A stretch of 64,000 bases of DNA from Castellaniella sp036379515 (GTDB lineage: Bacteria; Pseudomonadota; Gammaproteobacteria; Burkholderiales; Burkholderiaceae_B), in the NCBI RefSeq assembly GCF_036379515.1, contig NZ_DASVGN010000036.1:1-64000 (forward strand), given 5' to 3'. The position numbers and the translations under genes were made by a program. The notes beneath the pieces are model-generated. The model was given only the letters and a program-made list of their open reading frames with translations. It had not been told where the DNA came from and searched no databases. This document shows positions 50,929 through 59,891 of the stretch, piece after piece; the first letter of the stretch is position 1, and each line of letters starts with the position of its first letter.

Positions 50929-52902
50929 ATGAACGATTCGTACAAAGTAGCCAGCCAGTCGCATTCAAGGCTTTCTCAGAAAGCGCCGCCTGTCGCTAAA
51001 ACAGCCACCCCTCAGGTGGGCCAACAAACAGCACCTGTAGATGACAATGATGCTCACGCAGAGCACCAAAACCCGCTGAGCTTGCTGGACGCCGCCCGCA
51101 TTGCCGTGGTCTCCCTGGCAGCGCTGGCAGCCTGGTTTCATATAGGAGAGACGGCAGCGGGCTTTAGTGTGATCGGTGCCGCGGGTCTCGCAATAGGCGT
51201 GTGGCCGGTACTGAAGGAAGCCTTCGAAGGTCTCTCCTCACGGCGTATGACGATGGAACTCTCCATGGCCATCGCCATTATCGCCGCCGCCGCCATCTCG
51301 GAATTCTTCACGGCGCTCATCATCACGCTGTTCGTACTGGTCGCCGAAGTGCTGGAGAACATGACGGTCGCACGCGGCCGTCTGGCCATTCGGGAGCTCC
51401 TCGACTTCCTGCCACGCACCGTGTCGGTACGCAGCGCTCGCGGTGGTATTGCCGAAATCGAGGTCAAGCAGCTCGCCATAGGTGACGCCATACTGGTGAA
51501 TCCGGGTGGACGCATCCCTGTCGATGGCGCGGTCACCGCAGGCCACTCATTCGTTGACCAATCGCGCATCACCGGCGAATCCATGCCGGCAGAAAAGACG
51601 ATTGGCAGTCATGTCTTCGCAGGCTCCATCAATCAGTCGGGGGCACTCGAAGTCCAGGCTGAACACATCGGTCGCGATACAAGTTTTGGCAAGATCATCG
51701 AGGCTGTCGAGCAGGCCGAACGCTCACGCGCTCCAGTGCAACGCCTCGCTGACCGGCTCGCTGGCTACCTCGTGTATTTCGCACTGGGTGCCGCCGTACT
51801 GACTTACTTCGTGACACGCGACATCCGCTCCACAATCGCCGTCGTCATCGTTGCAGGTGCCTGTGGCATTGCAGCTGGTACTCCTCTCGCCGTGCTCGGT
51901 GCCATCGGCCGCGCCGCACGGGCGGGAGCTATCATTAAAGGCGGGCTTTATCTGGAGCAGCTTGGGCAAGTAGACACCGTCGTCGTGGACAAGACCGGCA
52001 CGTTGACCTACGGGGAACCCCAAGTACAGGGACTTCTGCCCGCAGAAGGCGTGGCCACGGTAACACTGCTGGATGCTGCCGCTGCCGCAGAGCTGCGATC
52101 CGAACACCCTCTGGGCAAGACCATCGTCGCCCACGCCAAAGCGCTCGGGCGCACAATCGCTGAGCCCGACCTCTTCGACTACACCCCAGGCCGCGGCATC
52201 AAAGCGATGGTTTCAGGAGAACAGGTGCTCGCCGGAAACCTGAACCTTATGCGCGAGCAAGGCGTTTCAGTACCTGGGTCTTCGCTGACGAACGAGGCTA
52301 CGGCCTCGCATATCTACGTTGCACGAGCGGGCGGCCTGCTGGGCGTCATCAGCGTTTCTGACCACGTACGAACGGAAGCCCCAGCGGCCATGGCTGCGAT
52401 CCACGCACTGGGCGTGCAGACAGTGCTATTGACGGGCGACACCGAAGCCGTCGCGCAGGACGTCGCTTCGCATCTTGGCATCACAAACGTCAAGGCAAAC
52501 CTGCTGCCCGATGATAAGCGCACGATCGTACAGCGCCTCGTCGAATCAGGGCGCGTAGTGGCCATGGTGGGCGACGGGATCAACGATGCACCCGCGCTCA
52601 TGCAGGCTCAAGTCGGGATCGCGATGGGCTCCGGTACCGATGTAGCCCGCGAAAGTGCTGATGTCGTGCTTCTTGGCAACGACCTGCTGAAATTTGCTGA
52701 AACCCTGCACATCGCGCGACGCACCCGTCGGATCATCTGGGCCAATTTCGCAGGAACCATCGGAATCGACCTGCTGGGTATCGGCCTCGCAGCCTTTGGA
52801 TTGCTCAGCCCACTGCTGGCTGCGTTCATCCACGTCACCTCGGAGATGGTGTTCATCCTTAACTCAGCCCGACTCTTACCGAGCAGAACAGGCCTGCGAT
52901 AA
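50929..52902 (+). CDS. P1B-type heavy-metal ATPase with atypical GAC motif
   Basis: The 657-residue protein has the P-type motifs TGES, DKTGT (D354), SEHPLGK and GDGINDAP, and about eight helices; no N-terminal CxxC metal domain. The transmembrane metal motif, normally CPC, SPC, TPC or APC, reads G310-A311-C312 in VAGACGIAAGTP. The N-terminal 60 residues are polar. It is encoded right after rcnR, so Ni/Co or another divalent export is the best guess. A copper role is not excluded. Confidence 0.88.
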   Translation: MNDSYKVASQSHSRLSQKAPPVAKTATPQVGQQTAPVDDNDAHAEHQNPLSLLDAARIAVVSLAALAAWFHIGETAAGFSVIGAAGLAIGVWPVLKEAFEGLSSRRMTMELSMAIAIIAAAAISEFFTALIITLFVLVAEVLENMTVARGRLAIRELLDFLPRTVSVRSARGGIAEIEVKQLAIGDAILVNPGGRIPVDGAVTAGHSFVDQSRITGESMPAEKTIGSHVFAGSINQSGALEVQAEHIGRDTSFGKIIEAVEQAERSRAPVQRLADRLAGYLVYFALGAAVLTYFVTRDIRSTIAVVIVAGACGIAAGTPLAVLGAIGRAARAGAIIKGGLYLEQLGQVDTVVVDKTGTLTYGEPQVQGLLPAEGVATVTLLDAAAAAELRSEHPLGKTIVAHAKALGRTIAEPDLFDYTPGRGIKAMVSGEQVLAGNLNLMREQGVSVPGSSLTNEATASHIYVARAGGLLGVISVSDHVRTEAPAAMAAIHALGVQTVLLTGDTEAVAQDVASHLGITNVKANLLPDDKRTIVQRLVESGRVVAMVGDGINDAPALMQAQVGIAMGSGTDVARESADVVLLGNDLLKFAETLHIARRTRRIIWANFAGTIGIDLLGIGLAAFGLLSPLLAAFIHVTSEMVFILNSARLLPSRTGLR

Positions 52903-53204
52903 CACCGTGATCTGCCCCCGGCCTTTCACCTGGCAACTCAGATTCCGTGTGCTCCTGCTGATCATCTTGACGGCGAGGAACCACACTAGGCGCTACGCAC
53001 CTCGATGGGAGTGCGGCGCTCACCCTCCCCCCTCCGCAGCCTACGCTGGAACGGGAACCGGCTGTGAAAGCTCCCCTCCCATGACAATTTTGTCACCGAA
53101 ATGACACGCTGTTGACAGAACGCGAGCCCTAGGATGCAAGGCACGACACGCAACAAACCACGTTGAACGCGTCACGCCCTACCATTCTCAGGAGCAAATG
53201 AACG
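52903..53204. other. 302-bp gap with palindrome TGACAA-TT-TTGTCA
   Basis: The dyad at 53082-53095 is followed by TGACA-like repeats (ATGACACGCTGTTGACAG) and could be the site for the response regulator encoded at 54631. No gene is present. A TTGACA at about 53112 lacks a well-placed -10. Confidence 0.5.
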
Positions 53205-54209
53205 ATGACATTGAGCAATCACCACCAGTTCCCACTCGCATGCCCACGCTGGTCCGCGTCTCGCCTCGCCCTGGTCGTCGCACTCTTCGCTGCCGCCCAG
53301 TGCGCACAGGCGACGGCGCCATCCGACCTTTTCCCACAGCCCGTCTACACCACGGTCACCAAGGCCAACGCCGTTGAGAACATGGGGGCCGCCAAGAATC
53401 TTGGCGACTTGCCCACTGCTCATTACGACGCCATCTCGGCCGACGGCAAACTGCTGATGGTGAGCAGCAGGGACCAGCCTGAAGCGTATCTGGTGGACGC
53501 ACAGAGTGGGAAGAAGCTCGCTACCTACACGATCGGTAAAGTGCCTCAAGGCGTCGCAATCAGCCCCGACGGACGTTGGGGCATGGCGGTGGCAGCCGGT
53601 GAAGACACGGTGTCGGTCATCGACCTGAAGACCAGGGAGCTGATCAAAACGATCATGATTGGCAAAACTCCCCATAATGTTCGATTCACCCATGACAGCC
53701 AGACCGCTTACGTCACTCTGCAAGGGGGCGGCGTCGCAGTGGTGGACATGTCATCATTGAAAAAAGTAGACGAAATCCCCGTCCCTGGCGTCAAAGGCCC
53801 CCACAACCTCGATCTCTCGCCCGATGAAAAAACGCTCTGGGTAAGAGACTTCGTCGGCAAGGTAGCGGCGGTGGACATCGCTTCACGCAAGGTAAAGGCG
53901 GTCATCCCCGTCGGGCTGGGCCATGGTGGCATTGATGTCACACCCGGCGGCAAGTACGTGGTCACCGGAGCAATCGCGGATCACGTCGTCGACGTCATTG
54001 ATCCCAAAACTATGAAGATCATCAAGCGTGTCGATGTCGGCCAGGGGCCACACGGTGTTCGAGCCAGTGCAGACGGACGCTGGATATACGCGTCCGTCAC
54101 CGGCACGAATCGCATCGCCGTCATTGACGCCAACACACTGGATGTCGCCGAACAAGTCCCCACTAAAGGTGAAATTCCCTTCTGGCTCTCCGTCGTGGGC
54201 AACGACTGA
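53205..54209 (+). CDS. Exported YVTN-type beta-propeller protein
   Basis: The 334-residue protein has a signal peptide (LALVVALFAAAQCAQA near 25-42) and about six propeller repeats with IDL, ISPDG and VDVIDPKTM patterns (GKVPQGVAISPDGRWG, GPHGVRASADGRWIYA). YVTN propellers bind ligands or partner proteins, sometimes heme or copper proteins. It starts the group that continues with the HiPIP and the second two-component system, all in one direction. Confidence 0.85.
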   Translation: MTLSNHHQFPLACPRWSASRLALVVALFAAAQCAQATAPSDLFPQPVYTTVTKANAVENMGAAKNLGDLPTAHYDAISADGKLLMVSSRDQPEAYLVDAQSGKKLATYTIGKVPQGVAISPDGRWGMAVAAGEDTVSVIDLKTRELIKTIMIGKTPHNVRFTHDSQTAYVTLQGGGVAVVDMSSLKKVDEIPVPGVKGPHNLDLSPDEKTLWVRDFVGKVAAVDIASRKVKAVIPVGLGHGGIDVTPGGKYVVTGAIADHVVDVIDPKTMKIIKRVDVGQGPHGVRASADGRWIYASVTGTNRIAVIDANTLDVAEQVPTKGEIPFWLSVVGND

Positions 54210-54272
54210 GCTCCTCGACTTACTGGGTTGGCGCCTCGCAGCGCCAACCCTCTACTACGGTATGAACACCTC

Positions 54273-54578
54273 ATGAAAAAACCCCACCCACACGTCATCC
54301 CACGCCGCCAAGCCTTACGTCAGCTTACTTTGATGGCAGGCACGGCAGCGGCGCTCCCACTGATGGGACTGCTCAGCTCCCGCTCTGCCGCGGCAGAAAC
54401 CGCAGACAAAGCCAGCAAGACCGCCGTGAAGTATCAGGACCACCCTGACGGCACATCGTTTTGCGCCAACTGCGCCAACTTCATCTCTGGGGCAGTTGCT
54501 GGAGCACCAGGGACCTGTCTGGTCGTGGTGGGCGAAATCAGCCCTAAAGGATGGTGCCTTGCCTACGCTGCCGGGTGA
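54273..54578 (+). CDS. High-potential iron-sulfur protein (HiPIP)
   Basis: The 101-residue protein has a Tat-like signal (RRQALRQLTLMAG, cleavage after AAAE) and four cysteines C64, C67, C82 and C95 in the HiPIP pattern CxxC...C...GWC, with the end GWCLAYAAG. It carries one 4Fe-4S cluster and is an electron carrier in the periplasm. Its partner could be the metal oxidases or cytochromes of this region. Confidence 0.92.
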   Translation: MKKPHPHVIPRRQALRQLTLMAGTAAALPLMGLLSSRSAAAETADKASKTAVKYQDHPDGTSFCANCANFISGAVAGAPGTCLVVVGEISPKGWCLAYAAG

Positions 54579-54630
54579 TAGTGGACACCCCGGGTTGCTA
54601 AGATAGGCTCTTCGTGATGAGGCTTTACGC

Positions 54631-55302
54631 ATGACTATTCTCGTCATTGAAGACGATATAAAAACGGGCGACTACCTTCAGAAAGGCTTGTCTGAATCGG
54701 GCTACAGTGTGGATCTGGCTCGTAACGGCATCGATGGCCTGCATCTGGCCCGCGAGCAGCGTTACGAGCTACTGATTCTCGATGTCATGCTGCCTGGAAA
54801 AGACGGCTGGCAGGTCATGGAGGAAATACGGCAGTCATCAGACGTGCCCGTCATTTTTCTCTCCGCCCGAGACCAGGTCCAGGACCGTATCCACGGCCTG
54901 CGACTCGGTGCGGATGACTATCTGGTCAAACCATTTTCCTTCACCGAGTTGATCTTGCGGGTGCATACCTTGCTGCGTCGTGGCGTCACGCATGAACCCA
55001 CGACATTGCGGTTGGCCGACCTGGAGCTGGACCCCATCCGGCGCAAAGTCACACGAAATGGTCTCACCATCCCACTGACGAACAAAGAATTCACGCTCCT
55101 GCACCTGCTCATGCGTCGACAGGGAGAAGCGCTGCCACGCACCGTCATCGCTTCGCAGGTTTGGGACATGAACTTCGACAGCGACACCAACGTCGTGGAT
55201 GTCGCGATCAAGCGCCTGCGTGCAAAAGTCGATACCCCCTTCGAACAGAAATTGATTCACACGGTTCGCAGTATTGGCTACATGCTTGTGGAAGATCCAT
55301 GA
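54631..55302 (+). CDS. Heavy-metal OmpR-type response regulator (second TCS)
   Basis: The 223-residue protein has a receiver domain with VIEDD and D51 (LLILDVMLPG), and an OmpR winged helix with SIGYMLV. It is similar to but distinct from CopR. Its stop overlaps the kinase start (ATGA). Its likely target is the TGACAA-TT-TTGTCA dyad at 53082, giving feedback on the beta-propeller/HiPIP group. Confidence 0.92.
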   Translation: MTILVIEDDIKTGDYLQKGLSESGYSVDLARNGIDGLHLAREQRYELLILDVMLPGKDGWQVMEEIRQSSDVPVIFLSARDQVQDRIHGLRLGADDYLVKPFSFTELILRVHTLLRRGVTHEPTTLRLADLELDPIRRKVTRNGLTIPLTNKEFTLLHLLMRRQGEALPRTVIASQVWDMNFDSDTNVVDVAIKRLRAKVDTPFEQKLIHTVRSIGYMLVEDP

Positions 55303-56735
55303 AGCGGCCTGTATTACGATCGCTCACGGCGCGCACCGCTACCCTCTTTGCCATTGTCTCCTGCCTAGTGGTTTCCGCGCTGGGGCTGTATTTGTACACC
55401 TCTGCAAAACAGGCCTTCGAAACTCGTGCGGATTACACGCTCGTTGGTCGCGTGGAGCGCTTTCGCACCCTGCTGCAGGATCTCTACAACGTCCGACAGA
55501 TGGAAGAACGCCCCGCTCTTTTCGAGAGCATGCTGGGCAACGAACAGGATGTACGCATCTTCCAGCGTGTGGGAGACAAGCCGTTCATTGATGTGAATCC
55601 AGACCACATGGCGGTGCCCCCCCTGGCGCCCGTACCGGTAGATCAGAATGTGGGTATCGGGGCACTGCGTATCGAGACACGTGACGACGGTGTCGGTGTG
55701 CGCTGGGTTTCCGCCTTGGCCAAGGTAGGAGGCCAAGCGGGCACGGTCAAAATCACAGCGGCCTATGTCATGACGCAAGAGTCGCAAATGCTTGCGGCCT
55801 ATCGGCTGCGCGTCATGGGCGCCATTGTGCTTGCCGCACTGTTGAGTACGCTGCTGGGTTTCCTGCTGCTGAAGCACGGCCTGAGCCCCCTGAAGGTGAT
55901 GGAACGGCGCGCCAAACAGGTCTCCCCTACCAGGCTCGCCGTGCGTCTGCCCGAGGAAGGCATGCCCTCGGAGCTGCTCCAACTCGCCCGCTCGTGCAAC
56001 GCCATGCTGGATCGCATCCAGTCGGGTTACGAGCACCTGCTGCAATTCTCGGCAGATCTCGCGCACGAAATACGGACCCCCATCAATATCCTGATGGGCC
56101 AAACCCAGGTGGCGCTCGCGCAGACTCGCAGCGCGGTCAATTACGAAACACTGCTCGCATCCAATCTGGAAGAGTTGACCCGCATTGCGCATATCGTGGA
56201 GAACATTCTCTTCCTGTCCCACGCCGACCGCGATGCCGTCGCACTAGAACGACAACCCATTCCGCTCTTGTCGGAGCTTGAGAAAATCGCAGATTACTTC
56301 GAGGGCTTGGCCGACGAACGGGGCATGTCCTTTACGGTCGAAGCAAGCGGTACAGGCTGCGCGAACGCCGTCATGTGCCGGCGTGCGGTCAACAATCTGG
56401 TAATCAATGCCATCCGATACGGAATCCCAAGCACCTGTATCCGGCTGACGGCACACCCCAGCTCGCAGGGGTTCATGGTCAGCGTCGAGAACCATTGCAC
56501 GCCGGTGGCACAAGCCGAAGCCGAGCGAATGTTCAGGCGCTTCTACCGCGGTGACAGCTCACGCAACCTACCCACTGAATCCAACGGTCTGGGCCTGGCC
56601 ATCGTCGCTGCCATTATGGATATCCACGGCGGCCACGCGCGGGTTCAAGCGTACGAAGAAGGTCGTATTCAGTTTATTCTGGAGTTCCCCATCTCATCGC
56701 CGTCAAAAATTTCTCCGTCGGTCGAATATATGTAA
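55299..56735 (+). CDS. Heavy-metal sensor histidine kinase (second TCS)
   Basis: The start at 55299 overlaps the regulator stop. The 478-residue protein has two helices (about 15-35 and 175-195), a periplasmic domain of about 135 residues, HAMP, H-box FSADLAHEIRTPINILMGQ and an ATPase domain with NNLVINAIRYG and SNGLGLAIVAAI. The signal is unknown; the neighbouring genes suggest a metal or redox stress. Confidence 0.92.
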   Translation: MKRPVLRSLTARTATLFAIVSCLVVSALGLYLYTSAKQAFETRADYTLVGRVERFRTLLQDLYNVRQMEERPALFESMLGNEQDVRIFQRVGDKPFIDVNPDHMAVPPLAPVPVDQNVGIGALRIETRDDGVGVRWVSALAKVGGQAGTVKITAAYVMTQESQMLAAYRLRVMGAIVLAALLSTLLGFLLLKHGLSPLKVMERRAKQVSPTRLAVRLPEEGMPSELLQLARSCNAMLDRIQSGYEHLLQFSADLAHEIRTPINILMGQTQVALAQTRSAVNYETLLASNLEELTRIAHIVENILFLSHADRDAVALERQPIPLLSELEKIADYFEGLADERGMSFTVEASGTGCANAVMCRRAVNNLVINAIRYGIPSTCIRLTAHPSSQGFMVSVENHCTPVAQAEAERMFRRFYRGDSSRNLPTESNGLGLAIVAAIMDIHGGHARVQAYEEGRIQFILEFPISSPSKISPSVEYM

Positions 56736-57493
56736 CCCCCCCTTCTACCGCGTTGCTCCTGCGAGCCGACCACCCCCGCTACCGACCTAGAGCGGTCTTA
56801 ACCCTCCGGGAACCAATCGCGTCAGCTGCTGTGCAGTTCGAAGGTAAAGCAGCTATCAGCGCGCGCTGCATCGTCGCCACTGCCAGGACAAAATCGTAAA
56901 CGAAATCTGGCAGATCAATCCGAAGCCAGACACAGAAGCCAAATAACCCATGCACCCGCTTCGCAGCAGTGCTAACTGGACCTACGCTGGCGGGCCTGAT
57001 ACTGCGCCTGAGACAATATGTGCATGCAACCTCTCCACTCATTACAACCTGTGCGCGACATGCAGTTATGCCACTTCCACGCCAATCACAATTGCTACAC
57101 CGTGATGTCGAAAAAGATCTGACCTTGATTCTCGTGGCCGCCGCTTGAAGTTAGTGCGGGTTACGATGTCGTTTCGAGCAAGATCCAGCTGTGCTCACCG
57201 TGCCATCGTAGACGCGAAAACGACATACCAGCCCTTGGCGAGCCCTTATTCTCGTATTCGATAAGAACGTCACAACCGTACCCATGTACACCGAGAATAC
57301 TTGGCCTCCAAAAGTCCTGCAGCTTTAGATGGACGCCAACTTGCAGCAGCAGAAGTAAGCTGGCTCTGCCTATCCCACGGCAACTTTCGGACTGACTCTC
57401 GTCCCTCGAACACAACTGCGTATTTCGCAAATGGCTGGTGGCTCATCTCTGCCAGCATATATATTAATTCAACAATTGTTGTATCATAGAACC
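56736..57493. other. 758-bp region without supported gene
   Basis: The region is lower in GC and has only short ORFs (87 and 89 codons on the minus strand) with unlikely composition. Its last 30 bases form the arsR promoter. It probably marks the junction between two cargo modules. No insertion-sequence ends were recognised. Confidence 0.4.
57470..57481. promoter_or_regulatory. ArsR operator CAACAATTGTTG
   Basis: A perfect 12-bp palindrome in an AT-rich promoter lies 12 bases before the arsR start. ArsR-family repressors bind such dyads and release them on arsenite. Confidence 0.75.
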
Positions 57494-57832
57494 ATGAACG
57501 AAACTCAGGTCATTTCTGCTCTCAGCGCGCTGGCCCACACCCAGCGTCTACGCACATTCCGCGCTCTGGTTGTCGCTGGCCCCGAGGGTCTAACACCCAG
57601 TGTCCTGGCCGAGCAGCTTGATGTCGCTCGCAACACGCTGTCCTTCCACCTGAAGGAACTGGCCCGCGCGGGGCTGGTCACCATCGAGCAACAGGGCCGC
57701 AACCTGATCTATCGCGCCGATTTCGCCCAGATGAACGATCTGCTGGGCTACATGACAGAACACTGTTGCCAAGGTAATGCATGTGAAGTCACTGAATCTT
57801 CTCCCCCTTGTCCCTGTACTACATCCTGCTGA
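57494..57832 (+). CDS. arsR: ArsR-type arsenic repressor
   Basis: The 112-residue protein has a winged helix (LAEQLDVARNTLSFHLKELARAGLV) and a Cys-rich C-terminus (EHCCQGNACEV and SSPPCPCTTSC) suited to binding As(III). The cysteines lie after the DNA-binding domain, unlike the ELCVCDL type. It starts an operon of seven genes with short spacers. Confidence 0.92.
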   Translation: MNETQVISALSALAHTQRLRTFRALVVAGPEGLTPSVLAEQLDVARNTLSFHLKELARAGLVTIEQQGRNLIYRADFAQMNDLLGYMTEHCCQGNACEVTESSPPCPCTTSC

Positions 57833-57844
57833 AAGGAGCCTGTC

Positions 57845-58291
57845 ATGAAGCGCTTCCACGTCCACCTGCACGTCGATGACTTGACGCGCAGCATTAGTTT
57901 TTACTCTCAGCTCTTTGCCGCGCAGCCAGCACGCATCGAAAGCGACTACGCCAAATGGATGCTCGAGGACCCTCCTGTCAATTTTGCCATTTCCACGCGC
58001 GGCGATACGCCGGGCATCGACCACTTGGGCATCCAGACTGACAATGCCGAAGAATTGGCCTCCCTGAAAGCGCGCGCACATGCTGCCGATATGGCGTTGC
58101 TCGACGAAGGCACCACGACCTGCTGTTATGCGCGCAGTGAGAAGCACTGGGTCACCGACCCACAAGGGATTGCCTGGGAGCACTTCCACACGCTGGGCAA
58201 CATCCCTGTGTTCCATGAGGCGACCTCATCTGCGACACCAGCTAGCGCAACAGCTTGCTGTGCAGCAAGCTCCCGTTCCTGCTGCAGTTGA
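57845..58291 (+). CDS. arsI: ArsI/CadI-family vicinal oxygen chelate protein (C-As lyase type)
   Basis: The 148-residue protein has the metal triad positions H5, H60 and E112 and the vicinal cysteines C93-C94, the pattern of ArsI enzymes that cleave methyl groups from trivalent organoarsenicals with Fe2+. Its end is Ala/Ser/Cys-rich. CadI is a close relative, but the context favours ArsI. Confidence 0.85.
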   Translation: MKRFHVHLHVDDLTRSISFYSQLFAAQPARIESDYAKWMLEDPPVNFAISTRGDTPGIDHLGIQTDNAEELASLKARAHAADMALLDEGTTTCCYARSEKHWVTDPQGIAWEHFHTLGNIPVFHEATSSATPASATACCAASSRSCCS

Positions 58292-58302
58292 GAAGACACT
58301 CC

Positions 58303-58800
58303 ATGGCTACAAACGTCCCGTACAACGTGTTGTTCATCTGCACGGGTAATTCCGCCCGATCCATCTTGGCTGAGGGCATCCTGAACGAATTGGGTGAAGG
58401 CCACTTTCACGCATATTCTGCAGGCAGCCAACCCAAGGGCGAAGTGCATCCGCTTGCACTCGCCACCTTGGAGAGGTTGCGCATGAAGGCGACCGGCTAT
58501 CGCAGCAAGAGCTGGGACGAATTCGTTGCCCCTGGGGAGCCGGTATTCGACTTCGTTTTTACGGTTTGCGATAACGCCGCCGGCGAGACGTGTCCGTTCT
58601 GGCCGGGTAAGCCAGTCTCGGCGCACTGGGGCGTGCCCGACCCTGCGGTGGCCGAAGGCAGCGAAGAAGAGCGGCTCAAGGCATTCAAAGATGCTGCGCT
58701 GGCCTTGCGTCGGCGTATTGAGCTTTTCCTGTCGCTGTCGATCAAGCAGCTGGATGCTATGTCCTTGCAACGCGAGTTGCGCGACATCGGGAAGAAGTGA
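58303..58800 (+). CDS. arsC: ArsC arsenate reductase, thioredoxin-coupled (LMW-PTP) type
   Basis: The 165-residue protein has the P-loop FICTGNSARS with C13 and the closing DPAVAEG motif of low-molecular-weight phosphatase-like arsenate reductases. It reduces As(V) to As(III) for export. A second, unrelated ArsC type is encoded at 61125. Confidence 0.92.
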   Translation: MATNVPYNVLFICTGNSARSILAEGILNELGEGHFHAYSAGSQPKGEVHPLALATLERLRMKATGYRSKSWDEFVAPGEPVFDFVFTVCDNAAGETCPFWPGKPVSAHWGVPDPAVAEGSEEERLKAFKDAALALRRRIELFLSLSIKQLDAMSLQRELRDIGKK

Positions 58801-58808
58801 GGATGGGA

Positions 58809-59888
58809 ATGTCTACACAAGCTACAACAGCCTGCCGCGGGCCAGTTCCTTTCGCTATGAATGCCTTTGAGCGCTACCTGACGTTGTGGGTCTTCCTGTG
58901 CATCGTGCTGGGCGTCGCCATGGGCCAGTTCGCGCCTGATGTGTTCCAGGCAATCGGGCGCTTGGAGATTGCTCAGGTCAATCTTCCAGTCGGTGCCCTG
59001 ATCTGGGTGATGATAATTCCCATGCTGCTCAAGGTGGATTTCAGTGCATTGGGCCAAGTCAAGCGGCACTGGCGCGGCATCGGCGTGACACTTTTCATCA
59101 ATTGGGCCATCAAGCCGTTCTCCATGGCCTTGTTAGGCTGGCTGTTTATCCGGCATGTCTTTGCTGCGTGGCTGCCTGCCGATCAATTGGATAGCTACAT
59201 TGCCGGCCTGATCCTTCTGGCCGCTGCCCCCTGCACCGCAATGGTGTTCGTCTGGAGCCGTCTGGCGGGTGGTGATCCGGCGTTCACGCTGTCGCAGGTG
59301 GCCTTGAACGACACCATCATGGTGTTCGCCTTCGCCCCCATTGTCGGCCTGCTGCTGGGCCTGTCATCCATCTCCGTGCCCTGGGACACGCTGCTGGTGT
59401 CGGTCGGGCTGTACATCGTGATTCCGGTCATCCTTGCCCAGCTCTGGCGCCGCGCCCTACTGGGCAAGGGGCAAACCGCCTTCGAGGCTGCGTTGGCCCG
59501 CATCAGCCCGCTGTCTATGGCGGCGCTACTGCTGACACTGGTGCTGCTGTTCGCGTTCCAGGGCGAGGCCATCCTGCGCCAGCCGCTTGTGATCGCCATG
59601 CTGGCCGTTCCTATCCTGATCCAGGTGCTCTTCAATTCCGGCTTGGCCTATTACCTCAATCGCCGCGCGGGCGAGCAGCATAGCGTTGCCTGCCCCTCGG
59701 CCCTGATCGGCGCGAGCAACTTTTTCGAGCTGGCCGTGGCGGCTGCCATCAGCCTGTTTGGTTTCCAGTCCGGTGCGGCGCTGGCCACCGTGGTCGGCGT
59801 GCTGATCGAGGTGCCGGTGATGCTGCTGGTCGTGTGGATCGTCAACCAAAGCAAGGGCTGGTACGAGTCTGGTGCCCGCCGAGGCTGA
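58809..59888 (+). CDS. acr3: Acr3-type arsenite efflux permease
   Basis: The ATG at 58809 is favoured by GAGG six bases upstream; GTG 58797 and ATG 58803 are in frame. The 359-residue protein has ten helices and the Acr3 motif AAPCTAMVFVWSRL with its key cysteine, plus PVNLP-like loops (VNLPVGALIWVMIIPMLLKV). It exports arsenite using the proton gradient. Confidence 0.95.
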   Translation: MSTQATTACRGPVPFAMNAFERYLTLWVFLCIVLGVAMGQFAPDVFQAIGRLEIAQVNLPVGALIWVMIIPMLLKVDFSALGQVKRHWRGIGVTLFINWAIKPFSMALLGWLFIRHVFAAWLPADQLDSYIAGLILLAAAPCTAMVFVWSRLAGGDPAFTLSQVALNDTIMVFAFAPIVGLLLGLSSISVPWDTLLVSVGLYIVIPVILAQLWRRALLGKGQTAFEAALARISPLSMAALLLTLVLLFAFQGEAILRQPLVIAMLAVPILIQVLFNSGLAYYLNRRAGEQHSVACPSALIGASNFFELAVAAAISLFGFQSGAALATVVGVLIEVPVMLLVVWIVNQSKGWYESGARRG

Positions 59889-59891
59889 CTC

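Noticed and set aside
56736..57493. Insertion-sequence remnant between the second two-component system and ars
   Set aside because: No terminal inverted repeats or transposase fragments could be recognised, so only an unexplained junction is reported.
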